Assembly (NCBI GenBank): GCA_947473125.1
Contig: CANJDH010000046.1
Coordinates: forward strand, 1 to 35,559
Direction: 5' to 3'
From: Burkholderiales bacterium
GTDB lineage: Bacteria > Pseudomonadota > Gammaproteobacteria > Burkholderiales > JAEUOS01
Length of the DNA stretch: 35,559 nucleotides
A model generated the notes under the pieces. The model searched no databases. It worked only from the letters and a program-made list of their open reading frames with translations, and was not told the DNA's origin. Shown one piece after another: positions 22,824-32,165 of the stretch. The position numbers were made by a program, and so were the translations under genes. The stretch's first letter is position 1; each line of letters starts with the position of its first letter.

Positions 22824-23447
22824 ATGGCTCGTTATACCGGTCCGAAATGCAAGCTCTCGCGTCGCGAGGGTACTGACCTATTTCTCAAAAGCTCGCGCAA
22901 GGCCTTTGCCGACAAGTGCAAGAGCGAAGTGGCGCCCGGCCAGCACGGCCTCAAGTCAGGGCAGCGTCTTTCCGATTACGGCAAGCAGCTGCGCGAAAAG
23001 CAAAAGGTGCGCCGCATGTACGGCATCCTTGAGCGGCAGTTTCGGCGTTACTACGCAGAGGCGGTGCGCCGCAAAGGTAATACTGGCGAGAATTTGCTGC
23101 ACCTTCTCGAGACGCGCCTAGACAATGTTGTCTATCGCATGGGCTTCGGATCGACGCGAGCAGAAGCCCGCCAGATCGTCGGTCACAAGGCGATCGAAGT
23201 GAACGGCAAGCCTGTCAACATTCCATCGCTGCAGGTCAAGCCCGGCGATGTGGTGGCCGTGCGTGAAAAATCCCGTGGTCAGCTGCGGATCAAGGACGCG
23301 GTATCGCTGGCAGAGCAGGCAGGGTTCCCTTCGTGGGTCGAGGTGGATATCGCCAAGCTCTCGGGGAAATTCAAGGCGCTGCCCGATCGCACCGAAATCG
23401 CCCAGGACGTCAATGAAAGCCTGGTTGTCGAGTTGTATTCGCGCTAA
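22824..23447 (+). CDS. rpsD: 30S ribosomal protein S4
   Basis: 207-residue S4, the 16S rRNA primary binder and, in Escherichia coli, autogenous repressor of the alpha operon. [19 protein letters not shown], the [19 protein letters not shown] helix region and the S4 RNA-binding domain ([20 protein letters not shown]) are intact. It is the zinc-free form, since the N-terminal region carries no cysteine cluster. A 9-bp hairpin lies between it and rpoA. Confidence 0.99.
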   Translation: MARYTGPKCKLSRREGTDLFLKSSRKAFADKCKSEVAPGQHGLKSGQRLSDYGKQLREKQKVRRMYGILERQFRRYYAEAVRRKGNTGENLLHLLETRLDNVVYRMGFGSTRAEARQIVGHKAIEVNGKPVNIPSLQVKPGDVVAVREKSRGQLRIKDAVSLAEQAGFPSWVEVDIAKLSGKFKALPDRTEIAQDVNESLVVELYSR

Positions 23448-23458
23448 TTCTTTTTTGT

Positions 23459-23480
23459 GATGGCGCGTCCTCGCGCCATC
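23459..23480 (+). other. Perfect hairpin between rpsD and rpoA
   Basis: Bases 23459-23467 pair perfectly with 23472-23480 around the loop TCCT, 12 bases after the rpsD stop and 26 before rpoA. The T-run lies before the stem, not after it, on the + strand, so it does not fit an intrinsic terminator on either strand. An mRNA-processing or stabilising role is possible. Confidence 0.5.
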
Positions 23481-23506
23481 GCTGCAATTCTTTTCGGAAG
23501 GATCAT

Positions 23507-24487
23507 ATGGCTAATACGGGTTTTTTGAAGCCGAAGATCGTCAATGTCGAGGCGGTAGGTGCATCCCACGCCAAGGTGACGATGGAGCCGTTCGAGCGTG
23601 GATACGGTCACACACTCGGCAATGCGCTGCGTCGCGTATTGTTGTCTTCGATGACAGGTTATGCCCCGACGGAGGTCAGCATTGCCGGGGTCGTGCATGA
23701 ATATTCGACCATCGAAGGCGTCCAGGAGGACGTCGTCGACATTCTGTTGAATCTCAAGGGCGTGGTACTGAAGCTGCACAATCGTGATGAGGTAACGTTG
23801 GCGCTCAAAAAATCGGGCGCCGGCGCGGTGACCGCAAAAGATATCGAGTCGTCGCACGATGTGGAAATCATCAACCCGGACCACGTGATTGCGCACTTGG
23901 CAGGCAATGGCAAGCTTGACATGCAGATTAAGGTTGAGCGCGGCCGTGGCTACGTTCCCGGCAACGTTCGTATCGTTGGCGATGAAGAAACCAAGACCAT
24001 CGGCAAGATTGTGCTTGATGCCTCCTACAGCCCGGTCAAACGCGTCTCGTACGCCGTTGAGTCGGCACGCGTGGAGCAACGCACTGATCTTGACCGGCTG
24101 GTGATGGACGTCGAAACCAACGGCGTGATCGAACCCGAAGAAGCGGTGCGCCAGGCGGCGCGCATTCTGGTTGACCAATTGTCGGTGTTTGCCGCACTCG
24201 AAGGCACGTCGGTTTCCGCAGAGACGCCGAAGTCGTCTTCGGTCGATCCGATCCTTCTGCGCCCGGTGGACGACCTCGAACTCACGGTGCGTTCGGCCAA
24301 TTGCCTCAAGGCCGAGAACATCTACTACATTGGCGACCTGATCCAGCGGTCGGAGAATGAGTTGCTCAAGACCCCGAATTTGGGTCGCAAGTCGCTCAAT
24401 GAAATCAAGGAAGTCCTTGCCTCGCGTGGCCTCACGCTTGGAATGAAACTCGAAAACTGGCCGCCGGCCGGTTTGGAAAAAGTATAA
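23507..24487 (+). CDS. rpoA: DNA-directed RNA polymerase subunit alpha
   Basis: 326-residue alpha subunit. The N-terminal dimerisation domain ([20 protein letters not shown], about residues 30-50) and the C-terminal domain that contacts UP elements and activators ([20 protein letters not shown] to [12 protein letters not shown]) are both complete, joined by a normal linker. Start ATG at 23507 with the ribosome binding site GGAAGGA. It is 9 bp before rplQ. A frame open on the opposite strand across this gene is a codon-bias shadow. Confidence 0.99.
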   Translation: MANTGFLKPKIVNVEAVGASHAKVTMEPFERGYGHTLGNALRRVLLSSMTGYAPTEVSIAGVVHEYSTIEGVQEDVVDILLNLKGVVLKLHNRDEVTLALKKSGAGAVTAKDIESSHDVEIINPDHVIAHLAGNGKLDMQIKVERGRGYVPGNVRIVGDEETKTIGKIVLDASYSPVKRVSYAVESARVEQRTDLDRLVMDVETNGVIEPEEAVRQAARILVDQLSVFAALEGTSVSAETPKSSSVDPILLRPVDDLELTVRSANCLKAENIYYIGDLIQRSENELLKTPNLGRKSLNEIKEVLASRGLTLGMKLENWPPAGLEKV

Positions 24488-24496
24488 GGAGCCGCC

Positions 24497-24901
24497 ATGC
24501 GCCACGGACATGGACTTCGTAAGCTCAATCGCACCTCCTCGCATCGCTTGGCGATGTTGCGCAACATGACAGTTTCGCTTCTCAAGCACGAGGTAATCAG
24601 GACCACGCTGCCTAAGGCAAAGGAACTGCGCAAAGTTGCAGAACCGCTCATCACGCTGGGCAAGGAAGACACGGTTGCCAACAAGCGCCTGGCGTTTTCG
24701 CGTTTGCGCGACCGCGACATGGTGGTCAAGCTGTTTGGTGAACTTGGTCCGCGCTATGCCAAGCGCCCCGGCGGTTATCTGCGCATTCTCAAATACGGCT
24801 ATCGTGTTGGCGACAAGGCGCCGATGGCTCTGGTTGAGTTGGTGGATCGCCCTGACGTTGAGGTCGGCAACCCGTCTGCCGATGAAGCTGCCGGCAGCTA
24901 A
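24497..24901 (+). CDS. rplQ: 50S ribosomal protein L17
   Basis: 134-residue L17 at the exit-tunnel outlet. [20 protein letters not shown] and [18 protein letters not shown] are diagnostic. The last ~20 residues ([17 protein letters not shown]) form an acidic tail beyond the compact core, common in betaproteobacteria. It is the last gene of the ribosomal run and is followed 18 bases later by a strong hairpin terminator. Confidence 0.99.
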   Translation: MRHGHGLRKLNRTSSHRLAMLRNMTVSLLKHEVIRTTLPKAKELRKVAEPLITLGKEDTVANKRLAFSRLRDRDMVVKLFGELGPRYAKRPGGYLRILKYGYRVGDKAPMALVELVDRPDVEVGNPSADEAAGS

Positions 24902-24919
24902 GCCGCACTCACGCCAGAC

Positions 24920-24950
24920 GCAAAAGCCGGACTCTGTGTCCGGCTTTTGC
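24920..24950 (+). terminator. Terminator after rplQ (end of the alpha group)
   Basis: A perfect 12-bp stem (24920-24931 with 24939-24950) with a 7-nt loop and a T-rich right arm is followed by ATTT. The A-rich left and T-rich right arms could work in both directions. It closes the ribosomal superoperon 35 bases before the next gene. Confidence 0.8.
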
Positions 24951-24985
24951 ATTTCCGACGTCTCTAGTTCACCGTTGACTCCACG

Positions 24986-25900
24986 ATGACTTCCGTCTTT
25001 GCCATTCATGGTCTGCGCAAATCGTACGGCGGAAATGAAGTAGTTGCCGGACTGGATCTCGACGTGGAGCGGGGCACATGCTTTGGCATTCTCGGCCCCA
25101 ATGGCGCGGGCAAGACCACCACACTCAAGCTCTGCCTTGGCTTGATCAAGCCAGATGCCGGCACGATCAAAGTGTTGGGCCACGACGTGTCGGAACAGGC
25201 GCGCGTCGCGCGCCAGCGCATCGGCGTGGTGCCGCAGATGGACAACCTCGACCCCGATTTCACGGTTACCGAGAATCTGCAGGTGTATGGCCGTTACTTT
25301 GGCCTGAGTGATGCGCAGACGCGTGAGCGCATTCCCGCGTTGCTCGAATTCGCTAACCTCACGCCCAAGGCGGATGCACGCATTCAGGCGCTCTCGGGTG
25401 GCATGAAACGACGCTTGACTCTCGCGCGCTCATTGATCAACGATCCGGATCTGATCATCCTTGATGAACCTACCACCGGGCTTGATCCGCAGGCACGGCA
25501 CATGATCTGGGAGCGCTTGCGCCAACTGGTAGCGCAAGGCAAGACCCTGATTCTCACCACGCACTTCATGGAAGAAGCCGAGCGCTTGTGCACGCGGCTC
25601 GCTGTCATCGACCACGGCAAGAAAATCGCCGAAGGCTCCCCGCGCGAGCTCATCAATACGCACATCGAACCCGAGGTCGTCGAGGTGTATGGCGATGGCG
25701 TCGAAGCATGGGCGAACGAACGGGCCGCATCCTTGTCGGAGCGGGTCGAAAAAAGCGGCGAAACCGTGTTTTGCTACACGCATGACGCAAGCGGTCTCGC
25801 CAATGATCTGGCGCACCACGCCACGTTGCGCAGTCTGCGCCGACCGGCCAATCTCGAAGACGTGTTCATCAAACTCACCGGCCGTGAGCTGCGCGACTGA
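24986..25900 (+). CDS. ABC-2 exporter ATP-binding protein, NodI/DrrA-like
   Basis: 304-residue ATPase of an ABC exporter. Visible are Walker A GPNGAGKT (residues 37-44), Q-loop Q84, signature LSGGM (136-140), Walker B LIILDE (156-161) and switch H193, followed by the ~90-residue C-terminal domain typical of NodI/DrrA proteins. It starts 35 bp after the rplQ terminator and is nine bases from its membrane partner. The NodI/NodJ family exports lipochitooligosaccharides in rhizobia, but family members outside rhizobia have no known substrate; no nodulation gene is near, so a role in nodulation is not implied. Confidence 0.93.
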   Translation: MTSVFAIHGLRKSYGGNEVVAGLDLDVERGTCFGILGPNGAGKTTTLKLCLGLIKPDAGTIKVLGHDVSEQARVARQRIGVVPQMDNLDPDFTVTENLQVYGRYFGLSDAQTRERIPALLEFANLTPKADARIQALSGGMKRRLTLARSLINDPDLIILDEPTTGLDPQARHMIWERLRQLVAQGKTLILTTHFMEEAERLCTRLAVIDHGKKIAEGSPRELINTHIEPEVVEVYGDGVEAWANERAASLSERVEKSGETVFCYTHDASGLANDLAHHATLRSLRRPANLEDVFIKLTGRELRD

Positions 25901-25909
25901 GAATCGCAC

Positions 25910-26692
25910 ATGACGCTCGATCTACGCTTGCCCAAGGTCTCTGCGCGGTTCATCCCGGTGTGGCGTCGCAACTTTCTGGTCTGGAAAAAGCTGGCGGGCG
26001 CCTCCATCCTCGGGAACATCGCTGACCCGATGATCGCGCTGGTGGCCTTCGGCTACGGGCTGGGCAGCCTGCTCCCGCAAGTCGACGGCGTACCCTACAT
26101 TCAATTCCTGGCAGCCGGCACGGTCTGCATGAGCGCGATGAATGCTGCTACATTTGAAGCCATGTACTCGGCGTTCTCGCGCATGCATGTGCAACGCACC
26201 TGGGACGGCATCATGAATGCGCCGGTTGACCTTGATGATGTGCTGCTGGGCGAGCTCGTCTGGGCGGCTACCAAGAGCTTTATGAGCGGATTGGCCATCA
26301 TGCTGGTGGTGTGGGCGCTTGGCCTCGCCAACGGGTGGACGTCCGTGCTCATTTTGCCGACCGTTCTATTGATCGGATTGGCTTTCGCCGGCCTTGGCCT
26401 CATCATCAACGCGCTGGCGCGCGGCTATGACTTCTTTCAGTATTACTTCACCCTGGTGATCACGCCCATGGCATTCATGAGCGGGGTGTTCTTCCCGACC
26501 GCCCAGTTGCCGGCGTGGCTGCAGGCGGTGGGTCAAGTCCTGCCCCTTACCCATGCAATCGAATTGGCCAGGCCGCTTCTCTTGGGCAAGGTGCCGGCTA
26601 CGCCCCTTCTCAATATTGCCGTGCTGATTGCGTACGCGCTGGCGGGCGCCTATGTGTCAACCGTGTTGACCCGCCGTCGCCTGCTCGCCTGA
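25910..26692 (+). CDS. ABC-2 exporter permease, NodJ-like
   Basis: 260-residue membrane partner of the preceding ATPase. Six hydrophobic segments can be picked out between residues ~28 and 255, and the ABC-2 type signature near the fifth (FMSGVFFPTAQLPAWLQAVG) is clear. The N-terminus begins with a short cytoplasmic stretch (MTLDLRLPKVSARF). The ATG at 25910 is nine bases after the ATPase stop, so they form one transcription unit. The gene converges with fxsA. Confidence 0.92.
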   Translation: MTLDLRLPKVSARFIPVWRRNFLVWKKLAGASILGNIADPMIALVAFGYGLGSLLPQVDGVPYIQFLAAGTVCMSAMNAATFEAMYSAFSRMHVQRTWDGIMNAPVDLDDVLLGELVWAATKSFMSGLAIMLVVWALGLANGWTSVLILPTVLLIGLAFAGLGLIINALARGYDFFQYYFTLVITPMAFMSGVFFPTAQLPAWLQAVGQVLPLTHAIELARPLLLGKVPATPLLNIAVLIAYALAGAYVSTVLTRRRLLA

Positions 26693-26709
26693 GCGGGTTA
26701 TCCGCCGTA

Positions 26710-26730
26710 GAATGGCTTCTGGGGCCATTC
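26710..26730. terminator. Possible terminator between the ABC exporter and fxsA
   Basis: Bases 26710-26716 pair with 26724-26730 around a 7-nt loop, in the 55-bp gap of a convergent gene pair. A second GCCATTC copy follows at 26736-26742. The U-run is poor, so a terminator role rests mostly on position. Confidence 0.35.
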
Positions 26731-26747
26731 TTAAAGCCATTCATGCC

Positions 26748-27191
26748 CTAGCGCAAGCGCGACTGGTCGTCCTTTACCTCGCGAAACTCGCCTTCAATCA
26801 CGTCGTCATTGGCGGCCTGCATTGGCGCGGCAACGGGGGAGATCACACGGCCAGGAAGAAGCAAAATTACAAGGGCCACAACATCCGACAGTACCCCCGG
26901 AAACAACAGCAGCAATCCCGCAAAGAAGGCCCGCGCGCCAGCCAGCAAGGTCCACAGCGAACCCACCATGAAGCGCGCATCGCCGCCGGCCATGCCGCGC
27001 AGGGAACGCCCAAACGTTTCCTTGGCGCGCAACAGCAACCAGATGCCGGTGATGGCGGCGGCCATCAGCCACCACAGGTAACGGTCGCCAAATAGGCGAT
27101 AGAGATACAGGTCGAGCAACAATTCGGCAACTGGCAGGCTCAGTAAAATCATGGGCAACCAGCGAAACACCGTTGAAACCAACTGCGGCAT
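26748..27191 (-). CDS. fxsA: FxsA family membrane protein
   Basis: 147-residue small inner-membrane protein. Four hydrophobic segments are visible (about residues 12-30, 39-54, 77-96 and 100-115), with the family pattern LLLLFPGVLSDVVALVILLLPGR and a C-terminal cytosolic IEGEFREV motif. FxsA is named from Escherichia coli, where excess protein relieves phage T7 exclusion by the F plasmid; its normal function is not established. The ATG at 27191 is only 14 bp from the divergent cutA start, so its promoter must lie within cutA. Confidence 0.88.
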   Translation of the reverse strand: MPQLVSTVFRWLPMILLSLPVAELLLDLYLYRLFGDRYLWWLMAAAITGIWLLLRAKETFGRSLRGMAGGDARFMVGSLWTLLAGARAFFAGLLLLFPGVLSDVVALVILLLPGRVISPVAAPMQAANDDVIEGEFREVKDDQSRLR

Positions 27192-27205
27192 GACAGGAAC
27201 CCTCG

Positions 27206-27538
27206 ATGGATGACGTGATTGCCATATTGACCAATGCCCCGGATGAGGCGCTTGCCCGGCATATTGGGGTGACTTTGGTGGAACAAAAGCTCGCGGCGTG
27301 CGTCAATATTCTAGGCGCTTGCGAGTCGGTGTACCGATGGCAGGGCAAAGTGGACTCGGTGCGCGAAATTCCGCTTCTCATCAAAACCACGCGCAGCCGG
27401 TACGCCGCACTTGAAGCTTCATTGCTGAAACTCCATCCCTACGACGTACCTGAGATCATCGTGCTCCCCATCGATGCTGGCTTGCCCGCGTATCTCGACT
27501 GGGTGCGCACAGAAACCTTACCGGACATCCCATTGTGA
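27206..27538 (+). CDS. cutA: Divalent-cation tolerance protein CutA
   Basis: 110-residue CutA1-type trimeric protein with the signature LAACVNILGACESVYRWQGK (residues 31-50) and the IKTTRSRYAALEA helix. It is the full family length. It is linked with copper tolerance in Escherichia coli, though the molecular role is unsettled. It overlaps the following dsbD-like gene by four bases (start GTG in the stop region), the same gene pair as in Escherichia coli (cutA-dsbD), and is divergent from fxsA. Confidence 0.95.
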   Translation: MDDVIAILTNAPDEALARHIGVTLVEQKLAACVNILGACESVYRWQGKVDSVREIPLLIKTTRSRYAALEASLLKLHPYDVPEIIVLPIDAGLPAYLDWVRTETLPDIPL

Positions 27539-28434
27539 TCAATGCATTCAGAAACGCCATCGTTGCGCTTGCAGGGAGCCTGCTGCTTGTCGGTATGGCA
27601 TCAGCGACGCCCGTCAAGGCCGAACCTGAATTGCTGGATGCCGCCGCCGCCTTCATGTTCTCGGCGCGCATGAAAGACGAAAAAACCATTGAAGTGCGCT
27701 ACGCCATTGCACCGGGTTACTACCTGTATCGCGAGCGATTCGCGTTTGTGGTCGATGGGGCGACACCGGGGCAACCGCGTATCCCGCGCGGCAAGCCGAA
27801 ATTCGACGTCACCTTTAACAAGACAATGGAAACCTTTCGCAAGGAAGTCGTGGTGAGCATTCCCTTGAAAGAGGTAGCGGCTGGGGCGTTCCAACTCAAG
27901 GCCACGTCGCAGGGTTGTGCCGATGCAGGCGTGTGCTACCCGCCAAATGAACAGATTGCTCAGTTTGGCAACGCCAGTGGGAGTTTTTCCGCCAAACCGG
28001 GCGCGGCAACCAGCGCGCTACTCAAATCGCCAGCATCGGGCAACGCAGCGCCGGGCGCAAACGCCAAGACCAGTCCCCTTTTCGCCCGTGTGACCAACAT
28101 CGACGACGTGGAGCAAAAGATCAAGTCCGCAGGGCGCATTGCCTTGCTGGATTTTTACGCTGACTGGTGCGCCCCCTGCAAGCAGATGGAACGCGTCACG
28201 CTGGCCGACAAGCGCGTCAAGGCCAAGCTTGCCCAGTTCGAAGCTTTGCAAGCCGACGTGACGCGCAACACGCTTGAAGACAAGCTGCTGCTCAAGAAAT
28301 ACAAACTCGTCGGGCCGCCCGCCATCGTGTTCTTCGACAAGGCTGGACAGGAAATCCCGGGTTTGCGGGTGGTTGGTTTCGAGCCCCCAGAGAAATTTCT
28401 GCAAACGCTTGAGCGCGTTCTGCGGGTTCCCTAA
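27535..28434 (+). CDS. dsbD: Periplasmic DsbD-like protein: alpha domain fused to gamma thioredoxin domain, no membrane domain
   Basis: 299 residues starting at GTG 27535, which overlaps cutA by four bases. After a signal peptide (about residues 1-29, ending near SATPVKA) comes the DsbD alpha domain with its cysteine pair C128 and C134 (GCADAGVCYPP). An Ala/Pro/Ser linker (about 150-185) leads straight into the gamma thioredoxin domain with W211-C212-A-P-C215 and a GPP cis-proline region (260-262). Normal DsbD is about 570-600 residues, with eight membrane helices between these domains that carry electrons from cytosolic thioredoxin. That whole beta domain is missing, yet the frame is intact. 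The product is predicted to be soluble in the periplasm and would need a separate reductant such as a CcdA-type protein. Confidence 0.9.
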   Translation: MINAFRNAIVALAGSLLLVGMASATPVKAEPELLDAAAAFMFSARMKDEKTIEVRYAIAPGYYLYRERFAFVVDGATPGQPRIPRGKPKFDVTFNKTMETFRKEVVVSIPLKEVAAGAFQLKATSQGCADAGVCYPPNEQIAQFGNASGSFSAKPGAATSALLKSPASGNAAPGANAKTSPLFARVTNIDDVEQKIKSAGRIALLDFYADWCAPCKQMERVTLADKRVKAKLAQFEALQADVTRNTLEDKLLLKKYKLVGPPAIVFFDKAGQEIPGLRVVGFEPPEKFLQTLERVLRVP

Positions 28435-28437
28435 GGA

Positions 28438-29529
28438 TCAAGGTGAGTTCTGCCGGAAGTGGGCCTCAAGGCGACGCGCTAGCAGGCGTTCAGGTTCCAC
28501 CAGCAAGGGTTTGGCCAACGCAAGGGCCGCCTCCATCGCGCCCGATTTACTCTGCAAAGTTGCGCGCAGGAATGCCAAGGCCAGATCGCGCGTTGCCGAC
28601 TTGATCGCGAGCGCACGTTCCGAGCGGGTGCGGTCCGTGAACACACTATGCTCGCCCCCTTCAAATACCGCGAGGTACTTTTTGCCCGGCGGGGCGGCAG
28701 GCGTATCGCGAAACACGGCGATCCGGTCGGTAACGTCAGAACCATATCCGGGGACACGGATGACGTCCTCAGTTCCCGTGACGTGCAGGGTCGGCAACTG
28801 GATGCCGCGCAGCACCGCGGCCTGATCCCCTTCGCCATGAAACGGCGGCGCCGACAGCAGTATCGCTGCCTTGATGCGCGCATCGGTAAAACTGATCCAC
28901 TTTCCGTCGCGTTCGACTGAGGCGCCTGCCACCAGCATGGCGGTATTGGCGCCGTAGGAGTGGCCCGCCACCGCAATGGCGCACGGATCGATGCGGGAAC
29001 CTATTTCGGTGTCCGCCAGCAGTGTGGTGATGACGAAAGACACATCCTGCGCACGCGCCAGTGCGTTGGCTTCACTGGCGGCTGATTGCACGTTGCCCAA
29101 TACCGATAGTGGACCGCCTTGCCACACCGCACGGTCGCTGCCGGCGTGTTGCAGATGCAGGGCGACGAAGCCGTTTTGCGCCAAATGTTGACCAAGATGG
29201 CTGTAGCCGAAGCGAGAGCCGCCCAGACCGTGCGAAAAGACCACCAAGGGCAACTTGGCCGCACTCGCTGATGTCGAAGGCGTTTCAAGAGCCGCAGGCA
29301 GGTAAATCCGGACCGGAACCAGGCGCTGCCGCGCCGCATCCTGCCAGTCGGCGTCACGCATGGCGACCCCAGATTGCCGCGCGGCCGCGGCGGCGGGAGG
29401 CGGGCCGGCGTGTTGTATCTGCAGCGTTTGGGCGATCGCAGCCGCCATCGAAAATCCGAACACGGCGCCCGTCAACACGGTGGGCACGCCTTGCTTGAAG
29501 AATTGGCGCGCGCGGAGGGGCTGATTCAT
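28438..29529 (-). CDS. Alpha/beta hydrolase (predicted dienelactone-hydrolase/PAF-acetylhydrolase-like), exported
   Basis: 363 residues from the ATG at 29529 (MNQPLRARQFFKQGVPTV); the longer open frame upstream lacks a suitable start. A hydrophobic segment at about 13-34 ending in AIAQ looks like a signal peptide. The alpha/beta hydrolase fold shows the oxyanion segment SHGLGGS (99-105), nucleophile elbow GHSYG with S191, a likely acid D255 (GTEDVIRVPG) and catalytic H294 (GGEHSVF). The substrate cannot be told. It follows phnE2 on the same strand after 106 bp and converges with the dsbD-like gene with only three bases between the stop codons. Confidence 0.85.
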   Translation of the reverse strand: MNQPLRARQFFKQGVPTVLTGAVFGFSMAAAIAQTLQIQHAGPPPAAAAARQSGVAMRDADWQDAARQRLVPVRIYLPAALETPSTSASAAKLPLVVFSHGLGGSRFGYSHLGQHLAQNGFVALHLQHAGSDRAVWQGGPLSVLGNVQSAASEANALARAQDVSFVITTLLADTEIGSRIDPCAIAVAGHSYGANTAMLVAGASVERDGKWISFTDARIKAAILLSAPPFHGEGDQAAVLRGIQLPTLHVTGTEDVIRVPGYGSDVTDRIAVFRDTPAAPPGKKYLAVFEGGEHSVFTDRTRSERALAIKSATRDLALAFLRATLQSKSGAMEAALALAKPLLVEPERLLARRLEAHFRQNSP

Positions 29530-29635
29530 CTTCAGGGAGCCAAATGGAGGAAGGTAGGACGCATAGTATGTACGCTTGGTTCCTCCTGTGCGACGTTCAA
29601 TGGACAACTTTACATTTCTGCAATTGCGGAATGCA

Positions 29636-30463
29636 TCAGGCGCCTGCGCGCACAAATCCGCGCCTCAGATAGCTGCTCGCGCCATCGACTAGAACCACCA
29701 GTATCAGCATCGCCAAGATCACCGTTGCCGCCTCGGCTTGCTGAAAGATCGACAAGTGAAAATAGAGCAATTGCCCCAAGCCTCCCGCACCGACAAATCC
29801 CAGGATCGCCGCCATGCGAATATTCATTTCCCAGCGGTACAGCGAGTACGCAACCAGCTGTGGCATCACGTTCGGAAGCGTGCCATAGACGAAGGCGGCG
29901 CTCGCACCGGCGCCCATGTCAGTGAGTGCATCTGCCGGTTCCGGGGGCGCGTTTTCGAGTGTCTCGGCAAACAAGCGCCCCAGTACGCCAGTGGTGTGAA
30001 GGGCCAGCGCCAGGGTGCCGGCGAACGGACCCAGCCCCGCCGCGAGCACCATCAATACGGCCCACACCAGCTCCGGCACGCTGCGCAAGACGTTGAGAAA
30101 AAAGCGCGTCACCTCTTTAAATGCCGGTCCGTAGCGGTTGCTTGCGGGCAGGGCCAGTGCCAGGCCGGCAAGGGCCGCGATCAGCGTGCCTACCCCGGAG
30201 ATCGCCAATGTCTCCACTGTCCCCTTGAGCGTCTTGAGCAAAAACTCGGGCGACAGGTTGGGGGGAAAGAACGATACGACGAACTTGGCCATGTAGCCAC
30301 GTGATTCAGCGGTGAACACGCCCGCGAAATCGATCTTGAGATAGGCGAAGCTCGCCCACACCAAAGCCGCGAGGGCCAGCGCTGACAACCAGCAAGCAAG
30401 GCAGAATCCGGCAGCCTGCCGCATCGGCGAGTCAACGGCGGCGGACATGGATTCGCGGCTCAT
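29636..30463 (-). CDS. phnE: Phosphonate-type ABC importer permease 2
   Basis: 275-residue permease of the PhnE family from the ATG at 30463, whose ATGA overlaps the stop of the upstream permease by four bases; the open frame reaching 30640 is out of register with any real start. Six hydrophobic segments are visible, and the EAA-type coupling loop lies at about residues 177-198 (ADALTDMGAGASAAFVYGTL). It is about 275 residues, similar in plan to its neighbour but clearly diverged, so the pair probably forms a heterodimeric channel. Confidence 0.9.
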   Translation of the reverse strand: MSRESMSAAVDSPMRQAAGFCLACWLSALALAALVWASFAYLKIDFAGVFTAESRGYMAKFVVSFFPPNLSPEFLLKTLKGTVETLAISGVGTLIAALAGLALALPASNRYGPAFKEVTRFFLNVLRSVPELVWAVLMVLAAGLGPFAGTLALALHTTGVLGRLFAETLENAPPEPADALTDMGAGASAAFVYGTLPNVMPQLVAYSLYRWEMNIRMAAILGFVGAGGLGQLLYFHLSIFQQAEAATVILAMLILVVLVDGASSYLRRGFVRAGA

Positions 30464-31296
30464 GCGAGCAACCTGCGCAAAAATGCACTGATGGCGTCGG
30501 CGAGCAGCACCAACAGCAGAAACACTACCAAAATGGTGGCGGCCTCGCCACCATTGAGCATTTTCATCGACGTATCCATCAACTGCCCCAGGCCGCCCGC
30601 GCCGACAAAACCCATCACCACCGAAGCGCGTACCGCGCACTCCCAGCGGTACACGGTGTAAGAAGCCAGCTCTTGGGCTGCGTTCGGGATCAACCCGTAG
30701 ACGAGTGCGGCAAGACGTCCACTGCCGGCCTCAAGCAGCGCGCGGGCTGGACGCGTATCGTTTGATTCGAGAATTTCCGCATACACCTTGCCGAGCATCC
30801 CGCCGTAGGTAATGGCGATGGCAAACACGCCAGCGGAGGGGCCCAGACCCACGGCACGCACGAACATCAGTGCCCAGACAATTTCCGGAATGGCGCGCAG
30901 CAAGGTGAGCACCACGCGGACGATCGAGCGCACGACCTCGCCGCGCAATCGTCCCGGACCCGGGCCGATGCGTGAAATCGACAGGCTGAAGGTCATGAGA
31001 AATGCCATCGGGCAGGCTATCACCAGTGCCAGTGCGATGCCCGCAGTGGCCATCGCCAAGGTTTCAAGGGTGGCCTTGGCCACATAGCCGAGAAACTCCC
31101 TCGAGGTATCGGGCGGCAAAAATCCCGCCAGAAACCCGCCCATGGTCGAGAGGTTCTTGGCGTCGAACAACGATAGTGGACGAAACTCTGACCACACCAG
31201 CATCGGCCAAAGCACCACCAGCGCCAGTAGCATTTGCGTAGTCCGGCGCCGCGCTGCTGGGTCACGTTGGTCGGGCTGGCCCAGCGCTGCACTCAT
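30460..31296 (-). CDS. phnE: Phosphonate-type ABC importer permease 1
   Basis: 278-residue inner-membrane permease. Hydrophobic segments run from about residue 21 to 275, with the EAA coupling loop at about 184-204 ([20 protein letters not shown]) and the conserved [10 protein letters not shown] segment (229-238) also present in the second permease. It overlaps both phnC (31293-31296) and the second permease by four bases, so all three are translationally coupled. Confidence 0.92.
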   Translation of the reverse strand: MSAALGQPDQRDPAARRRTTQMLLALVVLWPMLVWSEFRPLSLFDAKNLSTMGGFLAGFLPPDTSREFLGYVAKATLETLAMATAGIALALVIACPMAFLMTFSLSISRIGPGPGRLRGEVVRSIVRVVLTLLRAIPEIVWALMFVRAVGLGPSAGVFAIAITYGGMLGKVYAEILESNDTRPARALLEAGSGRLAALVYGLIPNAAQELASYTVYRWECAVRASVVMGFVGAGGLGQLMDTSMKMLNGGEAATILVVFLLLVLLADAISAFLRRLLA

Positions 31297-32132
31297 GCGC
31301 AGAGCGGGCGCTTGATCTCAGCAGCCCCAGGAGCGAGGTCGTGGGTCAGCGGCTCGTTCCCCTGGGTAGGCAGGATGCTGCCCTCGGATGAGTACAGATC
31401 GCGCAGCAGCACATCGTCAATCTTGACCGGCGGCAAATCAAACACAATCTGTCCGGCTTTGACGCCGACGATGCGAGGAAACCATTTGAGCGCCAGATCG
31501 ACGGCATGCAGAGAAGCTACCAGTGTGGCACCACGCTCGGTGGCGTCGGCTATCAACTGATTGATGGCGTGGTCAGCAAGTGCCGGATCCATCGCCGACA
31601 CCGGTTCGTCGGCCAGTACCAGATCAGGCTTCTGATAGAGCACACGCGCCACCCCCACGCGCTGCAACTGCCCGCCCGAAAGTCGGTCGCAACGGTCAAA
31701 CAGCCGATCGGCGAGGTCCAACTTTGCCAGGACAGCATGCGCCCCGGCAATGTCACCGGGATATACCAGAGAGGCGAGCGCTTTCCACAAGGGCCATTGC
31801 CCCAGCCGCCCCGCAAGTACCGCGGTGACCACGCGCAGGCGTGGTGGAATGGGCGGTGACTGGTGAATAACACCGATGCGTGCCCGCAAAGCCTTGAGCT
31901 CGCCGGCGCCCAATTGCCAGGGCGACGCGCCCAGTGTCGCCAGGCGGCCTTCGGTAGGACGCAGCGATGCAGCAATCAGCCGAATCAGCGAAGTCTTGCC
32001 CGCGCCCGAAGGTCCGATGATCGCGATGCGCTCGCCCTTTCCGGCCGACAAACTTACGCCCGTCAGGGCGCGATGCCCGTTCGCATGCGCCAGGCCAACG
32101 TGATCCAGTTCAAAGCTCATGGCAGGGCGCAT
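31293..32132 (-). CDS. phnC: Phosphonate-type ABC importer ATP-binding protein
   Basis: 279-residue ATPase. Walker A GPSGAGKT (residues 40-47), Q-loop Q91, signature LSGGQ (151-155), Walker B LVLADE (171-176) and switch H209 are all present. A start at the ATG at 32120 ([15 protein letters not shown]) is an alternative that drops four residues. The stop overlaps the next permease by four bases. A 162-bp region with large inverted repeats separates it from phnD, so the ratio of binding protein to ATPase may be set there. Confidence 0.93.
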   Translation of the reverse strand: MRPAMSFELDHVGLAHANGHRALTGVSLSAGKGERIAIIGPSGAGKTSLIRLIAASLRPTEGRLATLGASPWQLGAGELKALRARIGVIHQSPPIPPRLRVVTAVLAGRLGQWPLWKALASLVYPGDIAGAHAVLAKLDLADRLFDRCDRLSGGQLQRVGVARVLYQKPDLVLADEPVSAMDPALADHAINQLIADATERGATLVASLHAVDLALKWFPRIVGVKAGQIVFDLPPVKIDDVLLRDLYSSEGSILPTQGNEPLTHDLAPGAAEIKRPLCA

Positions 32133-32165
32133 GCGGCGTAATCCGGAAAGTTGAAAGATGCGATG

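Noticed and set aside
23459-23480. The rpsD-rpoA hairpin as a terminator
   Set aside because: The T-run precedes the stem; terminating before rpoA would also separate an essential operon.
26712-27095. A plus-strand frame of 127 codons opposite fxsA
   Set aside because: Composition is low-complexity and it is antisense to a clear FxsA-family gene; no ribosome binding site.
28438-29655. Long N-terminal extension of the hydrolase
   Set aside because: The in-frame region upstream of 29529 has no plausible start and does not resemble protein.
30464-30640. Longer start for the second phnE permease
   Set aside because: The upstream stretch is the shadow of the first permease, while ATGA coupling at 30463 fits the operon.
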